From contig NZ_LIVV01000013.1 in NCBI RefSeq assembly GCF_001905825.1, positions 1-64,000 on the forward strand: a DNA stretch of 64,000 nt, read 5' to 3'. The stretch comes from Streptomyces sp. CB02009. GTDB taxonomy: Bacteria > Actinomycetota > Actinomycetes > Streptomycetales > Streptomycetaceae. The stretch's first letter is position 1; each line of letters begins with the position of its first letter. This document shows positions 44,198 through 52,552 of the stretch, piece by piece. The notes under the pieces were generated by a model, which worked only from the letters and a program-made list of their open reading frames with translations, had not been told where the DNA came from and made no database searches. The translations under genes and the position numbers were made by a program.

Positions 44198-45535
44198 TCA
44201 GTCCGCGCCCACGGGGCGGAGCGTGACCAGGTCGGCGCCGTCGCACCAGGTGACGGCGGTTCCGGGACCCTTGCCCTCGCCCGCGAAGGCCCGACAGTCC
44301 GAGGCACCCTCCCAGAGGGGGCGGCCCTCGTGGTCCAGTAGCACCAGGCGTCTGCCGTCCTGCCAGAACCCTGCCGTGACGCGGCGTGCGGCGGCGCTCA
44401 GTCCGGCGGGGCGGACCGGCGGGGCGGACCTGTCCAGGCGCCGGTCAGGGCGGCCGGCCGCGCGGATGACCGGGTTCATGGTGCCGTCGCCGACCAGGTA
44501 CTCACCGGGGGCGAGCCGCCGGGAGTGGCTGAGCGTGCCGACGTACAAAGGGACGACAAGGGCTCCTTCGGCATCGGGCAGCGCCATCGCGTAACCGGCG
44601 AACAGCGGGAGGGCACGGTCCCAGCGGCATCCGCTCCGCGGCTCGCGCGGGGCCTGGGGCTGGTCCCACACGAAGGTGCGCTGCCAGTCCCCTTCCTCGT
44701 CACCGTCGTCCTTGCCGATGCGTGCGGCGACGACGGTGACGCGACAGCTGCCCCTGGCGGGCGCGGTGGCCATGGTGAGGTGTCCGCCGTTCTGGGTGAT
44801 CCGGTCGATGCCGCCGCGGGGCACCCGGAGACCCGTCAGCCAGGACGGTCGGCCGGTCTCCGGGTCGAGCGTGGCCACGCGGTCGGGGGTGACCAGATAG
44901 GGCCCGCAGCGGTGGTCGCCGGACGGCCGCTCGACGGCCAGGGCGTCGTCCCGGCAGCCGTCCAGGACCCGCACCGGCCCGCGCTCCGTGCACGTCCACG
45001 CACGCCGGCCCGACCAGGCGTCCAAGCCGGTCAGGCCGCAGGACCCGGGACGGCAGTCCGCCACCAGCACCCTCGCGAACCCGTCCTCGTACAGGAACAC
45101 CCGACTGCCCGGCGCCAGTTCGTGCCGCCAGGCCAGCCGCCCCTGCTCCGGGTCGAGCCCGGCGATCGCACTCGGCCCGCGCCGGCCTTCGCGCCCGCCG
45201 ACGAGCACCACCCGGTGGCCACGGACGAACGCGGAGTGCGCCGTGCCCGGTTGAGGGGAGGTCACCGCGAACTCGGCGGGCAGCGCCAACCGCCAGCCCC
45301 GGCGTCCCGGCCCCGGCAGCCGGACGAGCGCGCGGCCCTGGCCGAGCAGCCCCGCCTCGGTGGAGTTCACCACCCAGCCGCCGTCGGGCCCGGGCCGCAC
45401 CGGCATCCGCACCCGCGAGGCCTCCTCGGGTACCGCCGAACCGTCGCCGAACATCGGCCCCTGCGGGGCGAAACACCCCGTGACCAGCAGAACCAGCACC
45501 CCGCCCAGCAGCCACCGCCACCGTCGACGCCGCAT
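44198..45535 (-). CDS. PQQ-like beta-propeller lipoprotein
   Basis: A 445-aa exported protein; ATG 45535. After the basic start there is a short hydrophobic helix and lipobox LLVTGC, with Cys21 as the anchor. The mature part has PQQ/WD-like beta-propeller repeats (IAGLDPEQGRLAWRHEL, LTGLDAWSGRRAWTC, VATLDPETGRPSWLTGL) and several cysteines that may form disulphides. Proteins of this type are common on the actinobacterial surface with unknown role; no enzyme motif is seen. Confidence 0.8.
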   Translation of the reverse strand: MRRRRWRWLLGGVLVLLVTGCFAPQGPMFGDGSAVPEEASRVRMPVRPGPDGGWVVNSTEAGLLGQGRALVRLPGPGRRGWRLALPAEFAVTSPQPGTAHSAFVRGHRVVLVGGREGRRGPSAIAGLDPEQGRLAWRHELAPGSRVFLYEDGFARVLVADCRPGSCGLTGLDAWSGRRAWTCTERGPVRVLDGCRDDALAVERPSGDHRCGPYLVTPDRVATLDPETGRPSWLTGLRVPRGGIDRITQNGGHLTMATAPARGSCRVTVVAARIGKDDGDEEGDWQRTFVWDQPQAPREPRSGCRWDRALPLFAGYAMALPDAEGALVVPLYVGTLSHSRRLAPGEYLVGDGTMNPVIRAAGRPDRRLDRSAPPVRPAGLSAAARRVTAGFWQDGRRLVLLDHEGRPLWEGASDCRAFAGEGKGPGTAVTWCDGADLVTLRPVGAD

Positions 45536-45706
45536 CGCACCCCCTCGTACCCGCGCTCAAGCTAGAGCGACCGCAGGCCCGCCCGCCCGCCCCGTTCCCC
45601 TTTCGTGACGGGCTCGTAGTGACACAGCAGCCTGCATCCTTCGGCCTAGTACGTTCTCGGTCCTGCGGAGGACGATCTTGCGGAACCGTCGCGAGAGGCT
45701 TGATCC

Positions 45707-45934
45707 GTGCGAACAACCATCGGATACACCCTCGAAAGCATCGGCTACGTCATCGGAGCCCAGGGACTCGTCAGCTTCGCTTCGGTGACCTTCTTCGGTA
45801 CGGAGTGGGGCTGGCTGCACAAGGTCGTCGACCTCCCGTCCGCCGCCTACCTCGGCATCCTCGCCGCGGGGCTGGCCCTGGTCGCCGGCGGCGTGAAGAC
45901 CCGCAAGGCGGCGGAGCCCGCGAAGACCGCCTGA
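45707..45934 (+). CDS. Small two-span membrane protein
   Basis: A 75-aa protein from GTG 45707 with GAGAGG upstream. Two hydrophobic segments (about 8-32 and 45-63) flank a polar WGWLHKVVD loop, ending in a basic tail (KTRKAAEPAKTA). No family was recognised. Codon third positions are strongly GC-biased as in real genes. Confidence 0.6.
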   Translation: MRTTIGYTLESIGYVIGAQGLVSFASVTFFGTEWGWLHKVVDLPSAAYLGILAAGLALVAGGVKTRKAAEPAKTA

Positions 45935-46009
45935 CCGACGGACCCCGCAGCCGGCGTCCCCCGGCCCGGTCGGGACGGGAGAGCGCGCACTGCGGCGGGG
46001 GAGCGGGGA

Positions 46010-47173
46010 CTACAGGTGATCCGTGACGCGGGCGGCACGGGGCGAGGGGATCGTCGCCGCGAGGCGCGGGAGGTACGGGTAGTCGGTGTAGCCGCGCTCG
46101 CCGCCCGTGTACATCAGGCCCTCCTCGCGGACGGGGTTGATCGGGGCGCCGGTCCGCAGCCGCTCGACCAGGTCGGGGTTGGCCAGGAAGGGGCGGCCCA
46201 GGGAGATGAGGTCGGCGCCGGCGGCGAGGAGGCGTTCGGCTGCGTCGCGGCCGCCGTCGGCGGGCAGGGGACGGCCCCAGCCGAGCACCGGGTTGGCGAT
46301 GAGGGTGCGCGGCCAGGACTTCCGGATGTCCTGGAAGAGCGGCTGGTCCGGGTCGGCGAACACGACGTGCAGATAGGCGGGACCGATGTCGTTCAGGGCG
46401 GCGACGAGGGCGGGGTAGATGTCCTCGGTGTCGCCCTCGTCGATGCCGTTGACGGTCAGGCCGGGGGCGATCCGTACGCCCACACGGTCGGGGCCGATCG
46501 CGTCGGCGACGGCCTCGACCACCTCGACGACGAAGCGGATGCGGTGGGCGACCGGACCGCCGTACGCGTCGGTGCGGTGGTTGGTGCCCTTGGCGAGGAA
46601 CTGATGCAGCAGATAGCCGTTGGCGGCGTGCACCTCGACGCCTGCGAAGCCCGCGTCGACGGCCTTGCGGGCCGCGGCGGCGAAGTCGGCGACGGTGGAC
46701 CGGATCTCCTCGACGGTCATCTCGCGCGGGACGACGGCGGGCCGGCGGCCGCTCGCCGTGTGGATCGGCTCGGGCAGCGGGATCGGGGAGGGAGCGACGG
46801 GCGTGAGCCCGCTGTTGTCGGGGTGGCCGATCCGGCCGCCGTGCTGCAGCTGGAGGAACATCCGCCCACCGGCGGCGTGCACGGCGTCCGTGACCTGCCG
46901 CCAGCCGACAACGTGGGCGTCCTCGTGGATGGCGGTGATGTTCGGGTAGGTCTGACCGACGGCGTTCGGAGTGGACGCCTCGGCGACGATCAGGCCGGCC
47001 GAGGCGCGCTGGGAGTAGTAGGTGGCCATCAGGGGCAGCGGGACGCCGTCGGCCGTGGCGCGGTTGCGGGTCATCGGCGCCATGACCAGGCGGTTGGGGA
47101 GTTCCAGCGGGCCGAGGCGGGCGGAGTCGAAGAGGCGGGATTCAACGGGCGATCCAACGGGTGCGTTCGTCAT
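46010..47173 (-). CDS. Old yellow enzyme family alkene reductase (NemA-like)
   Basis: FMN-dependent ene-reductase, 387 aa, usual length. Motifs: NRLVMAPMTRNRA at the FMN site, LQLQHGGRIGHP with substrate/FMN residues, HAANGYLLHQFL (the HxxN-type catalytic pair corresponds to HGANGYL-like positions) and LISLGRPFLANPDLVERL at the end. Such enzymes reduce activated C=C bonds of electrophiles with NADPH. Divergent from a MerR regulator, with a MerR-type palindrome in the spacer; only about six bases separate the -10-like element from the ATG, suggesting a leaderless mRNA. Confidence 0.94.
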   Translation of the reverse strand: MTNAPVGSPVESRLFDSARLGPLELPNRLVMAPMTRNRATADGVPLPLMATYYSQRASAGLIVAEASTPNAVGQTYPNITAIHEDAHVVGWRQVTDAVHAAGGRMFLQLQHGGRIGHPDNSGLTPVAPSPIPLPEPIHTASGRRPAVVPREMTVEEIRSTVADFAAAARKAVDAGFAGVEVHAANGYLLHQFLAKGTNHRTDAYGGPVAHRIRFVVEVVEAVADAIGPDRVGVRIAPGLTVNGIDEGDTEDIYPALVAALNDIGPAYLHVVFADPDQPLFQDIRKSWPRTLIANPVLGWGRPLPADGGRDAAERLLAAGADLISLGRPFLANPDLVERLRTGAPINPVREEGLMYTGGERGYTDYPYLPRLAATIPSPRAARVTDHL

Positions 47174-47183
47174 GCCCGTACGG

Positions 47184-47211
47184 TAGAAGTTGACACTGGT
47201 GTCAGGGGCAA
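47184..47211 (-). promoter_or_regulatory. MerR-type promoter/operator of the ene-reductase
   Basis: TGACAC and GTGTCA (47191-47196, 47199-47204) form an exact inverted repeat two bases apart. On the minus strand it lies between TTGCCC and CTACCGT with a 19-20 base spacer, the elongated spacing that MerR regulators correct by twisting DNA. The TTGACA on the + strand could serve the merR-type gene itself. Confidence 0.7.
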
Positions 47212-47238
47212 GGCCGAGGCCGGCGAACGGGGTGGGGC

Positions 47239-47640
47239 ATGCGGATCGGTGAACTCGCTCGGCGCAGCGGGGTGAGTGACAGGTCGCTGCGCTACTACGA
47301 GGCGCAGGGGCTCCTGGCGTCCGAGCGAACGCCCGGCGGACAGCGCGACTTCGGAGAATGGGCGGTCGACCGGGTCATCCGCATCCAGGCCCTGTACGCG
47401 GCGGGGCTCACCAGCAAGAAGATCGCACGACTGCTGCCCTGCATGCGGGACACGGACGGCGCACCGAGCGAGATCGCGACACCGCGACTGGTCGAGGAGC
47501 TGCACGCCGAGCGCGAACGCATCGACCGGACGATCGCGGACCTGATCCGCTCCCGGGACGTCCTCGACGAGGTCATCTCCGCCGCCACGTCGTCCTTCCC
47601 GGCGGCCCGTCACGCGGGGGCGTCGAGCACCGCCGTGTGA
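47239..47640 (+). CDS. MerR-family transcriptional regulator
   Basis: A 133-aa regulator. The N-terminal winged HTH is MRIGELARRSGVSDRSLRYY, followed by dimerisation helix LVEELHAERERIDRTIADLI. No conserved C-terminal metal or iron-sulphur cysteines; the single Cys in LLPCMRD is not a known sensor motif. It probably senses an electrophile or redox signal and activates the divergent ene-reductase gene through the TGACAC/GTGTCA site. Confidence 0.93.
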   Translation: MRIGELARRSGVSDRSLRYYEAQGLLASERTPGGQRDFGEWAVDRVIRIQALYAAGLTSKKIARLLPCMRDTDGAPSEIATPRLVEELHAERERIDRTIADLIRSRDVLDEVISAATSSFPAARHAGASSTAV

Positions 47641-47740
47641 CGGCGCGCGCCGCCACTACTACCACCACCACGACCGGCGGCGTACGGACAGCGACGGCGC
47701 CGGTGAGGGGGGGCCGGCCTCTCGGACCGGGCGCGACGGC

Positions 47741-48346
47741 TCAGGGCCGTAGACCGATGTGCTTGAGCGCGACCGCACTGAGATCGGCGATGGCTTCCTG
47801 GTCGCCCTGACGCCAGGCGTCGGCCCATCCGCCGGGCGGCACCGCCAGCTTGGCGAGCGCGCGCGGCGGGCCGGTGAGCGCGCGCAGGGCGAGCAGGTCG
47901 GCGCCTCCGGGGGCCTCGGCGAGCCGGCGCAGGGTGCTGCTGCGCCGGATCCAGAGGAGGCGCGGCGGGAGCCAGATCAGCAGGACGAAGAACACCGGAA
48001 TGATGATGAGGGCCGTCGTGACCACGTTGGCGACCTGGCTGACGGTCTCCTGGAGCGACACCCCCGCGTCGGAGATGCCGGAGCCGGCGTCGGCCGCGGC
48101 CTCCAGGGGCTTCTTCAGGACGCCGCCGATCAGCGGCACCCCCGACGCCGCGTCCCCCGCACTGCCGAGCCCCTCGGCGAGACGGTCACCGGAACTCTCC
48201 ACCCTGCGTCCCGGCTCGGCCAGCAGCATGATCGTGTCGCGGACGACGAGGGCCGCCCACACCGCGACGGCGATCAGGGCCACGGCGATCAGGTCGACGA
48301 GCACCTGGAGGTTCCGACGGGTGGGTGTCTGGGCGTAGAGGCGCAA
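47741..48346 (-). CDS. Two-span membrane protein of unknown function
   Basis: About 201 aa when started at TTG 48346 (MRLYAQTPTRRNLQ), which has GGGAG eight bases upstream; the in-frame ATG at 48466 would add 40 unlikely residues. Two transmembrane helices (about 15-37 and 95-120) flank an external segment with a repeated gly/ala/ser pattern, and a cytoplasmic tail of about 75 residues. It resembles uncharacterised actinobacterial membrane proteins. Convergent with the MerR gene. Confidence 0.7.
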   Translation of the reverse strand: MRLYAQTPTRRNLQVLVDLIAVALIAVAVWAALVVRDTIMLLAEPGRRVESSGDRLAEGLGSAGDAASGVPLIGGVLKKPLEAAADAGSGISDAGVSLQETVSQVANVVTTALIIIPVFFVLLIWLPPRLLWIRRSSTLRRLAEAPGGADLLALRALTGPPRALAKLAVPPGGWADAWRQGDQEAIADLSAVALKHIGLRP

Positions 48347-48666
48347 GGGGTGACTCCCGTTCGAGGCCTGGCGTCGAGGAGGTCCGGCCGCCCGGCCCGC
48401 GACGCGGCCGGCCGGTCGTCGGAAACAACTCTTCCACGGCGTCTCACGGGCAAACATCCGACACACGCAGGGCGCCGAGTGACGCCGTTCCTCAGCGGAG
48501 AACGGTCGCGCAGCTGGCGGACTGTCTGCTTTCCGCCCCTGCGGCAGGGGCGGACGAGGTCCTCATCGACCTCCAGCAGATCGCGCGGAACGCGGGAGCG
48601 CTGACGGGCACGGCCACGGTGGAAATCCGCGAGCGGACTTCCGGCTCGGCTGGCACGCTGGCGCCC
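48347..48666 (+). other. Gap before the pentapeptide-repeat gene
   Basis: No gene with a credible start. From 48490 to 48666 the frame of the next gene stays open and looks coding (LADCLLSAPAAGADEVLIDL), but no ATG or GTG with a ribosome site precedes it except GTG 48619. It could be a degraded 5' end of the following gene. Confidence 0.4.
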
Positions 48667-49101
48667 ATGGCCGCCCTCCTGAACCCCCGGCAACGACTTG
48701 CGGCACTTCCGCGCTACTCGGCCCTGAGCGGAGAGGACTTCACCGGCCAGGACCTGATCTCGGCCAGGACATCGCAGTTGCGCTTCACGCGATGCACGTT
48801 CGTCGAAGCCGACCTGCGTCACGCCGGCTTGGACGGCTGTTCGTTCAAGCTCTGCGACCTGCGCCGAGCGGACCTGCGGGGAGCCTCCCTGCGGGGAGCG
48901 GTTCTGTCCGGCTGCGACCTTCGTGGCGCGGACCTCCGCGGCGCCGATCTCACCGGAGTCGACTTCGGCCGGGTGAACACCGGCAGACCCCGCTACGGCC
49001 TCACCGACATCACCGGAGCCCTCCTCAAGGGGGCGATCCTGCACGACGTCCGACACGAGGAGGTCATCGGATGGCAGTCCGCGGCGGGCGACATCGGATA
49101 G
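48667..49101 (+). CDS. Pentapeptide-repeat protein
   Basis: A protein of 144 aa from ATG 48667. The centre (about 25-95) consists of about ten A(D/N)LxX-type pentapeptide repeats (ADLRHAGLDGCSFKLCDLRR, GADLRGADLTGVDF), which fold as a right-handed quadrilateral beta-helix. No ribosome binding site is seen at this ATG; GTG 48619 or a lost upstream start are alternatives. The role of such proteins is usually unknown; some mimic DNA and protect gyrase. Confidence 0.75.
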   Translation: MAALLNPRQRLAALPRYSALSGEDFTGQDLISARTSQLRFTRCTFVEADLRHAGLDGCSFKLCDLRRADLRGASLRGAVLSGCDLRGADLRGADLTGVDFGRVNTGRPRYGLTDITGALLKGAILHDVRHEEVIGWQSAAGDIG

Positions 49102-49165
49102 GAGGCCATGCGTACCAGTGCGGCTGCGGGCCCTGAGGCTCCCGGTTCCGGATGTCCCCGACGGG

Positions 49166-49831
49166 TCAGGCAGCCAGTCGGTTGATGTCGGCGGTCCGCA
49201 GGATGCGGGGCTCGGCGCCGTCGAGGCGGGTGGTGGCGAGCATCGCGCGCCCCACCTGCTCGGTGCTGGTCACGTAGCGCGGGACCACGCGGCGGACGAC
49301 CGGGTACAGCCACGAGGTGAGCCGGTACATCACGCGGTACCAGCGCGTACCCGACGTCTCACCGTGCAAGGGCTGGATCCAGCCCGGGCGGAAGGCATAG
49401 GCGTGCATGTCCATGGCCAGGAGGGCGTTCTCCGTGCGGCCCTTCACGCGGGCCCAGGCCGAGCGGCCTCGCTCGGTGCTGTCGGTGCCTTCGCCGGAGA
49501 CGTAGACGAAGGTCAGATCGGGGTTGCCGGCGGCGACCACGTCGGCGGCCGCCAGCGTGTAGGTGTACGTGATGGTCTCGTACGCGGCGGCAGAGCGCCC
49601 GGCCGCGGAGACGCCCAGGCAGTAGAAGCACGCGTCGGCCCCGGCCAGGTCGTCTGCGAGCGGGGTGAGGTCGGCGAAGTCGGAGTGGAGGATCTCGCGG
49701 AGTTTGGGGGCGGTGCGCCCGAGCGGGCGACGGACGACGGCGAGGACTTCGGTCACGCCGGGGTCCTCCGGGCAGGCGCGCAGCACCCCTTGACCGACCA
49801 TGCCGGACGCCCCGAAAAGGATCACCTTCAC
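49166..49831 (-). CDS. NAD(P)-binding reductase-like protein (atypical SDR)
   Basis: A 221-aa Rossmann-fold protein. GTG 49831 has GAGAGAGG seven bases upstream. The N-terminal dinucleotide-binding motif is VILFGASGMVGQGVL; later VYVSGEGTDSTERG and AYAFRPGWIQP fit atypical short-chain dehydrogenases of the NmrA/HTATIP2-like group. The classical YxxxK is not obvious. Substrate unknown. It stands alone, convergent with the pentapeptide gene. Confidence 0.85.
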   Translation of the reverse strand: MKVILFGASGMVGQGVLRACPEDPGVTEVLAVVRRPLGRTAPKLREILHSDFADLTPLADDLAGADACFYCLGVSAAGRSAAAYETITYTYTLAAADVVAAGNPDLTFVYVSGEGTDSTERGRSAWARVKGRTENALLAMDMHAYAFRPGWIQPLHGETSGTRWYRVMYRLTSWLYPVVRRVVPRYVTSTEQVGRAMLATTRLDGAEPRILRTADINRLAA

Positions 49832-49888
49832 TGCGCGGCCTCTCTCGATGGTTCGTACGGGATGGTGTGCCGGAGGAAGCAGCATCCG

Positions 49889-49918
49889 GCGACTGCGACT
49901 GCGACTGCGACTGCGACT
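49889..49918. repeat. GCGACT hexanucleotide repeat
   Basis: Five perfect copies of GCGACT followed by three degenerate copies (GCGACC, GCGTCT, GCGTCC). Being a multiple of three it keeps frames open and creates spurious open reading frames on both strands. Confidence 0.85.
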
Positions 49919-50162
49919 GCGACCGCGTCTGCGTCCCCGCGCGCACAACGACAGGCACGCAGGTGCAGGACGAGTAGACGGTATCGCGGGCGTCCGGGCG
50001 AGCGACCACGCCGGGGCGCGGGGGTGGCGACGGACGGGGTGGGGACCCTGCCAGACGGGCGGCGGCCTACGCTGTGGGTGGGCCGACCGGATGCAGTGAC
50101 CGCGCCCGCGACGGCGCTGCTCGGTGCTCGGGTGGACGGGGCACTGTTTCCGCCGATAGGCA

Positions 50163-50181
50163 TTAGGTTAGGCTGACCTTG
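50163..50181. promoter_or_regulatory. Iron box (DmdR/IdeR/DtxR-type operator) candidate
   Basis: TTAGGTTAGGCTGACCTTG matches the actinobacterial iron-box consensus TTAGGTTAGGCTAACCTAA at 16 of 19 positions. It stands out in a GC-rich background. The nearest downstream + gene is the VTT-domain gene at 50379; the nearest minus-strand gene starts at 49831. Confidence 0.65.
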
Positions 50182-50378
50182 CCTGGCGGGCGGACCCGGG
50201 TGTGCGGGTGCGCGTTCCGGCGCCGCACGTGGGAACTCAGAGGCCGGATCGGACAGAGGCGGGGCGCAGGTGAGAATCGGTGACCGGGTATGTGCGCGTC
50301 GTGCGCCCGGCGAAGCGGGACGCCCCGTGCGAGTGACGTGGGAGGCGGGTTTCCGCCCGGCGCCCGGGACGAGGCGTC

Positions 50379-50861
50379 GTGGGTAAGATCGCGCTCACGG
50401 CCGGAGCCCTCTACGTCATCGTCCTGCTGCGCGCCGGAGGAACGTTCGCCGTCGGTTGGCTCGCCGGCGCCGGTGCCCGGCGCAGCAGGTTCGCCGGGCG
50501 GATCTCGTCGGCGAAGTTCGTTCGCGCCGAGCGGGCGATCCAGCGGTGGGGCGCGCCGGTGGTGGCCGTCTCCTTCCTGACCGTCGGCTTCCAGACCGCC
50601 GCGAACTTCCTCGCCGGCAGCATGCGCATGCCGTTGCCGCGCTACCTCCCTGCGCTGTTCGTGGGCGGAGCGGCCTGGGCGCTGGTCTACGCGACGGTGG
50701 GGATCGGGGCGCTCGAAGTGCTGGGACGGCTCTTCGCCGAGCAGACGGCCCTCGGGGTGTCGGCCGTGGCAGCGCTTCTCCTCGCGGTGTGCGGGGTGGT
50801 GGTGTACCGCAGAAGGAAGGCGGCTGCGTCCGCTCCGGTCCCGGTTGCCGAGGAATCGTGA
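50379..50861 (+). CDS. VTT/DedA-like membrane protein
   Basis: A 160-aa integral membrane protein from GTG 50379. It has four to five hydrophobic segments. The central RWGAPVVAVSFLTVGFQTAANFLAG resembles the re-entrant GxFxP(x)-(A/G)G region of the SNARE-associated/VTT (DedA) family, and a later RYLPALFVGGAAWALVY helix fits it. DedA proteins act in lipid or polyprenyl-phosphate translocation. The protein is shorter than typical DedA (about 200 aa). An iron-box-like site lies 200 bases upstream. Confidence 0.75.
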   Translation: MGKIALTAGALYVIVLLRAGGTFAVGWLAGAGARRSRFAGRISSAKFVRAERAIQRWGAPVVAVSFLTVGFQTAANFLAGSMRMPLPRYLPALFVGGAAWALVYATVGIGALEVLGRLFAEQTALGVSAVAALLLAVCGVVVYRRRKAAASAPVPVAEES

Positions 50862-50892
50862 GCCCCCGCCCCCGCCTCGTGACGTTGCCGGG

Positions 50893-51429
50893 CTACCGGC
50901 CTGGACTGCTCGCCTGGCTGGGGCAGAACGCGGCCACGATGCCTTCCAGGATGCTGACGAACTCCTGAGCCTGGATCTCGACCACGAAGACGGCCCCGGA
51001 GTCTTCGGGGTGGTTGCGCAGGTGTTCCTCACGCCAGAACTCCAGCGTGATCACCAGGTCGTCCTTCTCGCGGAACAGGTGGGCGATCACGTTGTCGGTG
51101 GTGGGGCCCCAGTGCAGGACCTGAAACCGGCTTTGCTGCTCGTAGCCCGCCTCGGGTTCGACTTCGGGATCGGCGTCGTCCATCACGCGTGCCAGGAGAC
51201 GACGGTGTGTGGCTTCGGCGGACAAGCCGGGGAACGGCAGGGGAGACCCCTCGCCGGATCGCAGCCAGGCGCAGGTTTCCAGGACAGCGTGGCGGAAAGC
51301 GGGGACGTACGCCATGTTGTCGTCGCAGGTCAGCCACTTTCCCGCCGCCCAGAGGTCGACCCTGCACAGGGGGCCGGGCTCGCCGACCTCCGCTGCGAAT
51401 CTGAACCTGTCTCCCAGAACCACGCTCAT
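50893..51429 (-). CDS. Hypothetical cytosolic protein
   Basis: About 178 aa from ATG 51429 (MSVVLGDRFRF). No signal peptide, membrane segment or recognised domain. A mixed alpha/beta pattern (FRFAAEVGEPGPLCRVDLWA, VIAHLFREKDDLVITLEFW) and a good codon bias indicate a real gene. A far longer open frame upstream is the shadow of neighbours. It resembles small unannotated Streptomyces proteins; function unknown. Confidence 0.65.
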   Translation of the reverse strand: MSVVLGDRFRFAAEVGEPGPLCRVDLWAAGKWLTCDDNMAYVPAFRHAVLETCAWLRSGEGSPLPFPGLSAEATHRRLLARVMDDADPEVEPEAGYEQQSRFQVLHWGPTTDNVIAHLFREKDDLVITLEFWREEHLRNHPEDSGAVFVVEIQAQEFVSILEGIVAAFCPSQASSPGR

Positions 51430-51547
51430 GCCGGTGACCGTCTCAGGTTCCTCCCCTCGGCCGGACTGGGGACGGTGCGGTGAGCTCTTTGTCACCTCGG
51501 CGGCGGGCGTCAGAGTCCGCGGTCTCGTCACCCCCGGGGCCCGGGCA

Positions 51548-51561
51548 GCCCCCCGGGGGGC
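51548..51561. terminator. GC palindrome after the HTH-REC gene
   Basis: GCCCCCCGGGGGGC is a 14-base perfect palindrome in a 210-base non-coding gap, about 80 bases after the stop of the regulator gene. A weak terminator candidate. Confidence 0.35.
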
Positions 51562-51641
51562 AGAGCGCCGCCGGGGAGCCCGCCGCCGGACCCGAGTGCC
51601 CCCGGCCTCCCGACAGCCCGCCGTGAGCGTGGCGTCCCGTG

Positions 51642-52433
51642 TCAGCCGCGGGGCGGCCGGGTGGCGGTGTCCAGGTAGAAGGCGTCGATGCTCTGGACGG
51701 CTGCCTCGAACTCGTCCAGATTGACGGGCTTGGTCACGTAGGCGTTGGCGTGGCTGCTGTAGGCGCCGCTCACGTCGTCGGGCGCCGAGGAGGTGGTGAG
51801 CACGACGACCGGGATGGTCTGGAGAGAGGGGTCCGTCTTGAGGACCTTCAGCAGGTCCCTGCCGTTCATCCGGGGCATGTTCAGGTCGAGGACGATCAGG
51901 TCCGGCCGGGGGGTGCCGGGCGTGCGGAGGTGTTCGAGCGCGGCCACGCCGTCGGTGACCTGCACCAGGTTCCGCGCACCCCGCTCGGACAGGGCCTCCT
52001 CGATGAGCATGGCGTCGGCCATGTCGTCCTCGACGAGCAGGACGTCGAAGGGCTGGACAGGCATGGTCATCATCGGGTGCTCCATGGGTGCGTCGTCGGA
52101 TTGGTCGAAGAGTCCCGGCCAGCGGCGTCGGGCGCCTTGGCGTGTCATCCCGCATGCAGCGCCGATCTGCGGGTAACCGGCACCCGCACGGGCTGCGGCC
52201 AGGGCGGCTCTGCGCTGGAGCTGCTCGGCGGCCTGCTGGAACTGCTCCAAAAGGTGCAGTACCGCCAGGGCCTGTGCCGCCTCGCGGTTTCCGGCCGGAA
52301 CTCCTTCCGGCGCGGTCGGGACTTCTTCGAAGAGCTGGAGGGCAAGACGTCGTGCAAGGTGAGCCACCGCCGACGTCGCGACGGCCGCCGTCTCCTCGGG
52401 TGTGGTGCGCAGAACGAAGTTCCTGCCAGGCAT
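51642..52433 (-). CDS. Response regulator with N-terminal HTH and C-terminal REC domain
   Basis: A 263-aa open frame. Residues 1-115 contain an alpha-helical region ending in an HTH of the type GYPQIGAACGMTRQGARRRW; residues 128-255 are a CheY/Rcp1-like receiver with acidic pocket Glu135-Asp136-Asp137, phospho-acceptor Asp183 (IVLDLNMP), Thr213 and Lys235 (VTKP). The domain order is the reverse of ordinary response regulators. An internal ATG at 52073 (residue 121) has GGAG six bases upstream and could produce the receiver alone, as free Rcp1-like regulators do. Divergent from the histidine kinase gene, its likely partner. Confidence 0.85.
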   Translation of the reverse strand: MPGRNFVLRTTPEETAAVATSAVAHLARRLALQLFEEVPTAPEGVPAGNREAAQALAVLHLLEQFQQAAEQLQRRAALAAARAGAGYPQIGAACGMTRQGARRRWPGLFDQSDDAPMEHPMMTMPVQPFDVLLVEDDMADAMLIEEALSERGARNLVQVTDGVAALEHLRTPGTPRPDLIVLDLNMPRMNGRDLLKVLKTDPSLQTIPVVVLTTSSAPDDVSGAYSSHANAYVTKPVNLDEFEAAVQSIDAFYLDTATRPPRG

Positions 52434-52552
52434 GTGCGGAACTGTAGGCGCAGATCCGACCCCGCGACAACAATCGTTGTCGGTCGCGTTCTACAGTGTG
52501 CGCTGCTGCCCATCTCATCCGGAGGCGGCCATCATCGGAGGGGTTCTCGGAA

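Larger units (their letters stand above)
49832..50378. other. 547-base non-coding stretch with repeat and iron-box-like site
   Basis: No credible gene. It contains the GCGACT hexanucleotide tract (49889-49918) and an iron-box-like palindrome (50163-50181), both listed separately. Bases 49950-50160 are ordinary GC-rich sequence. The 200 bases after the iron box lead to the VTT-domain gene and show no other gene with a good start. Confidence 0.55.
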
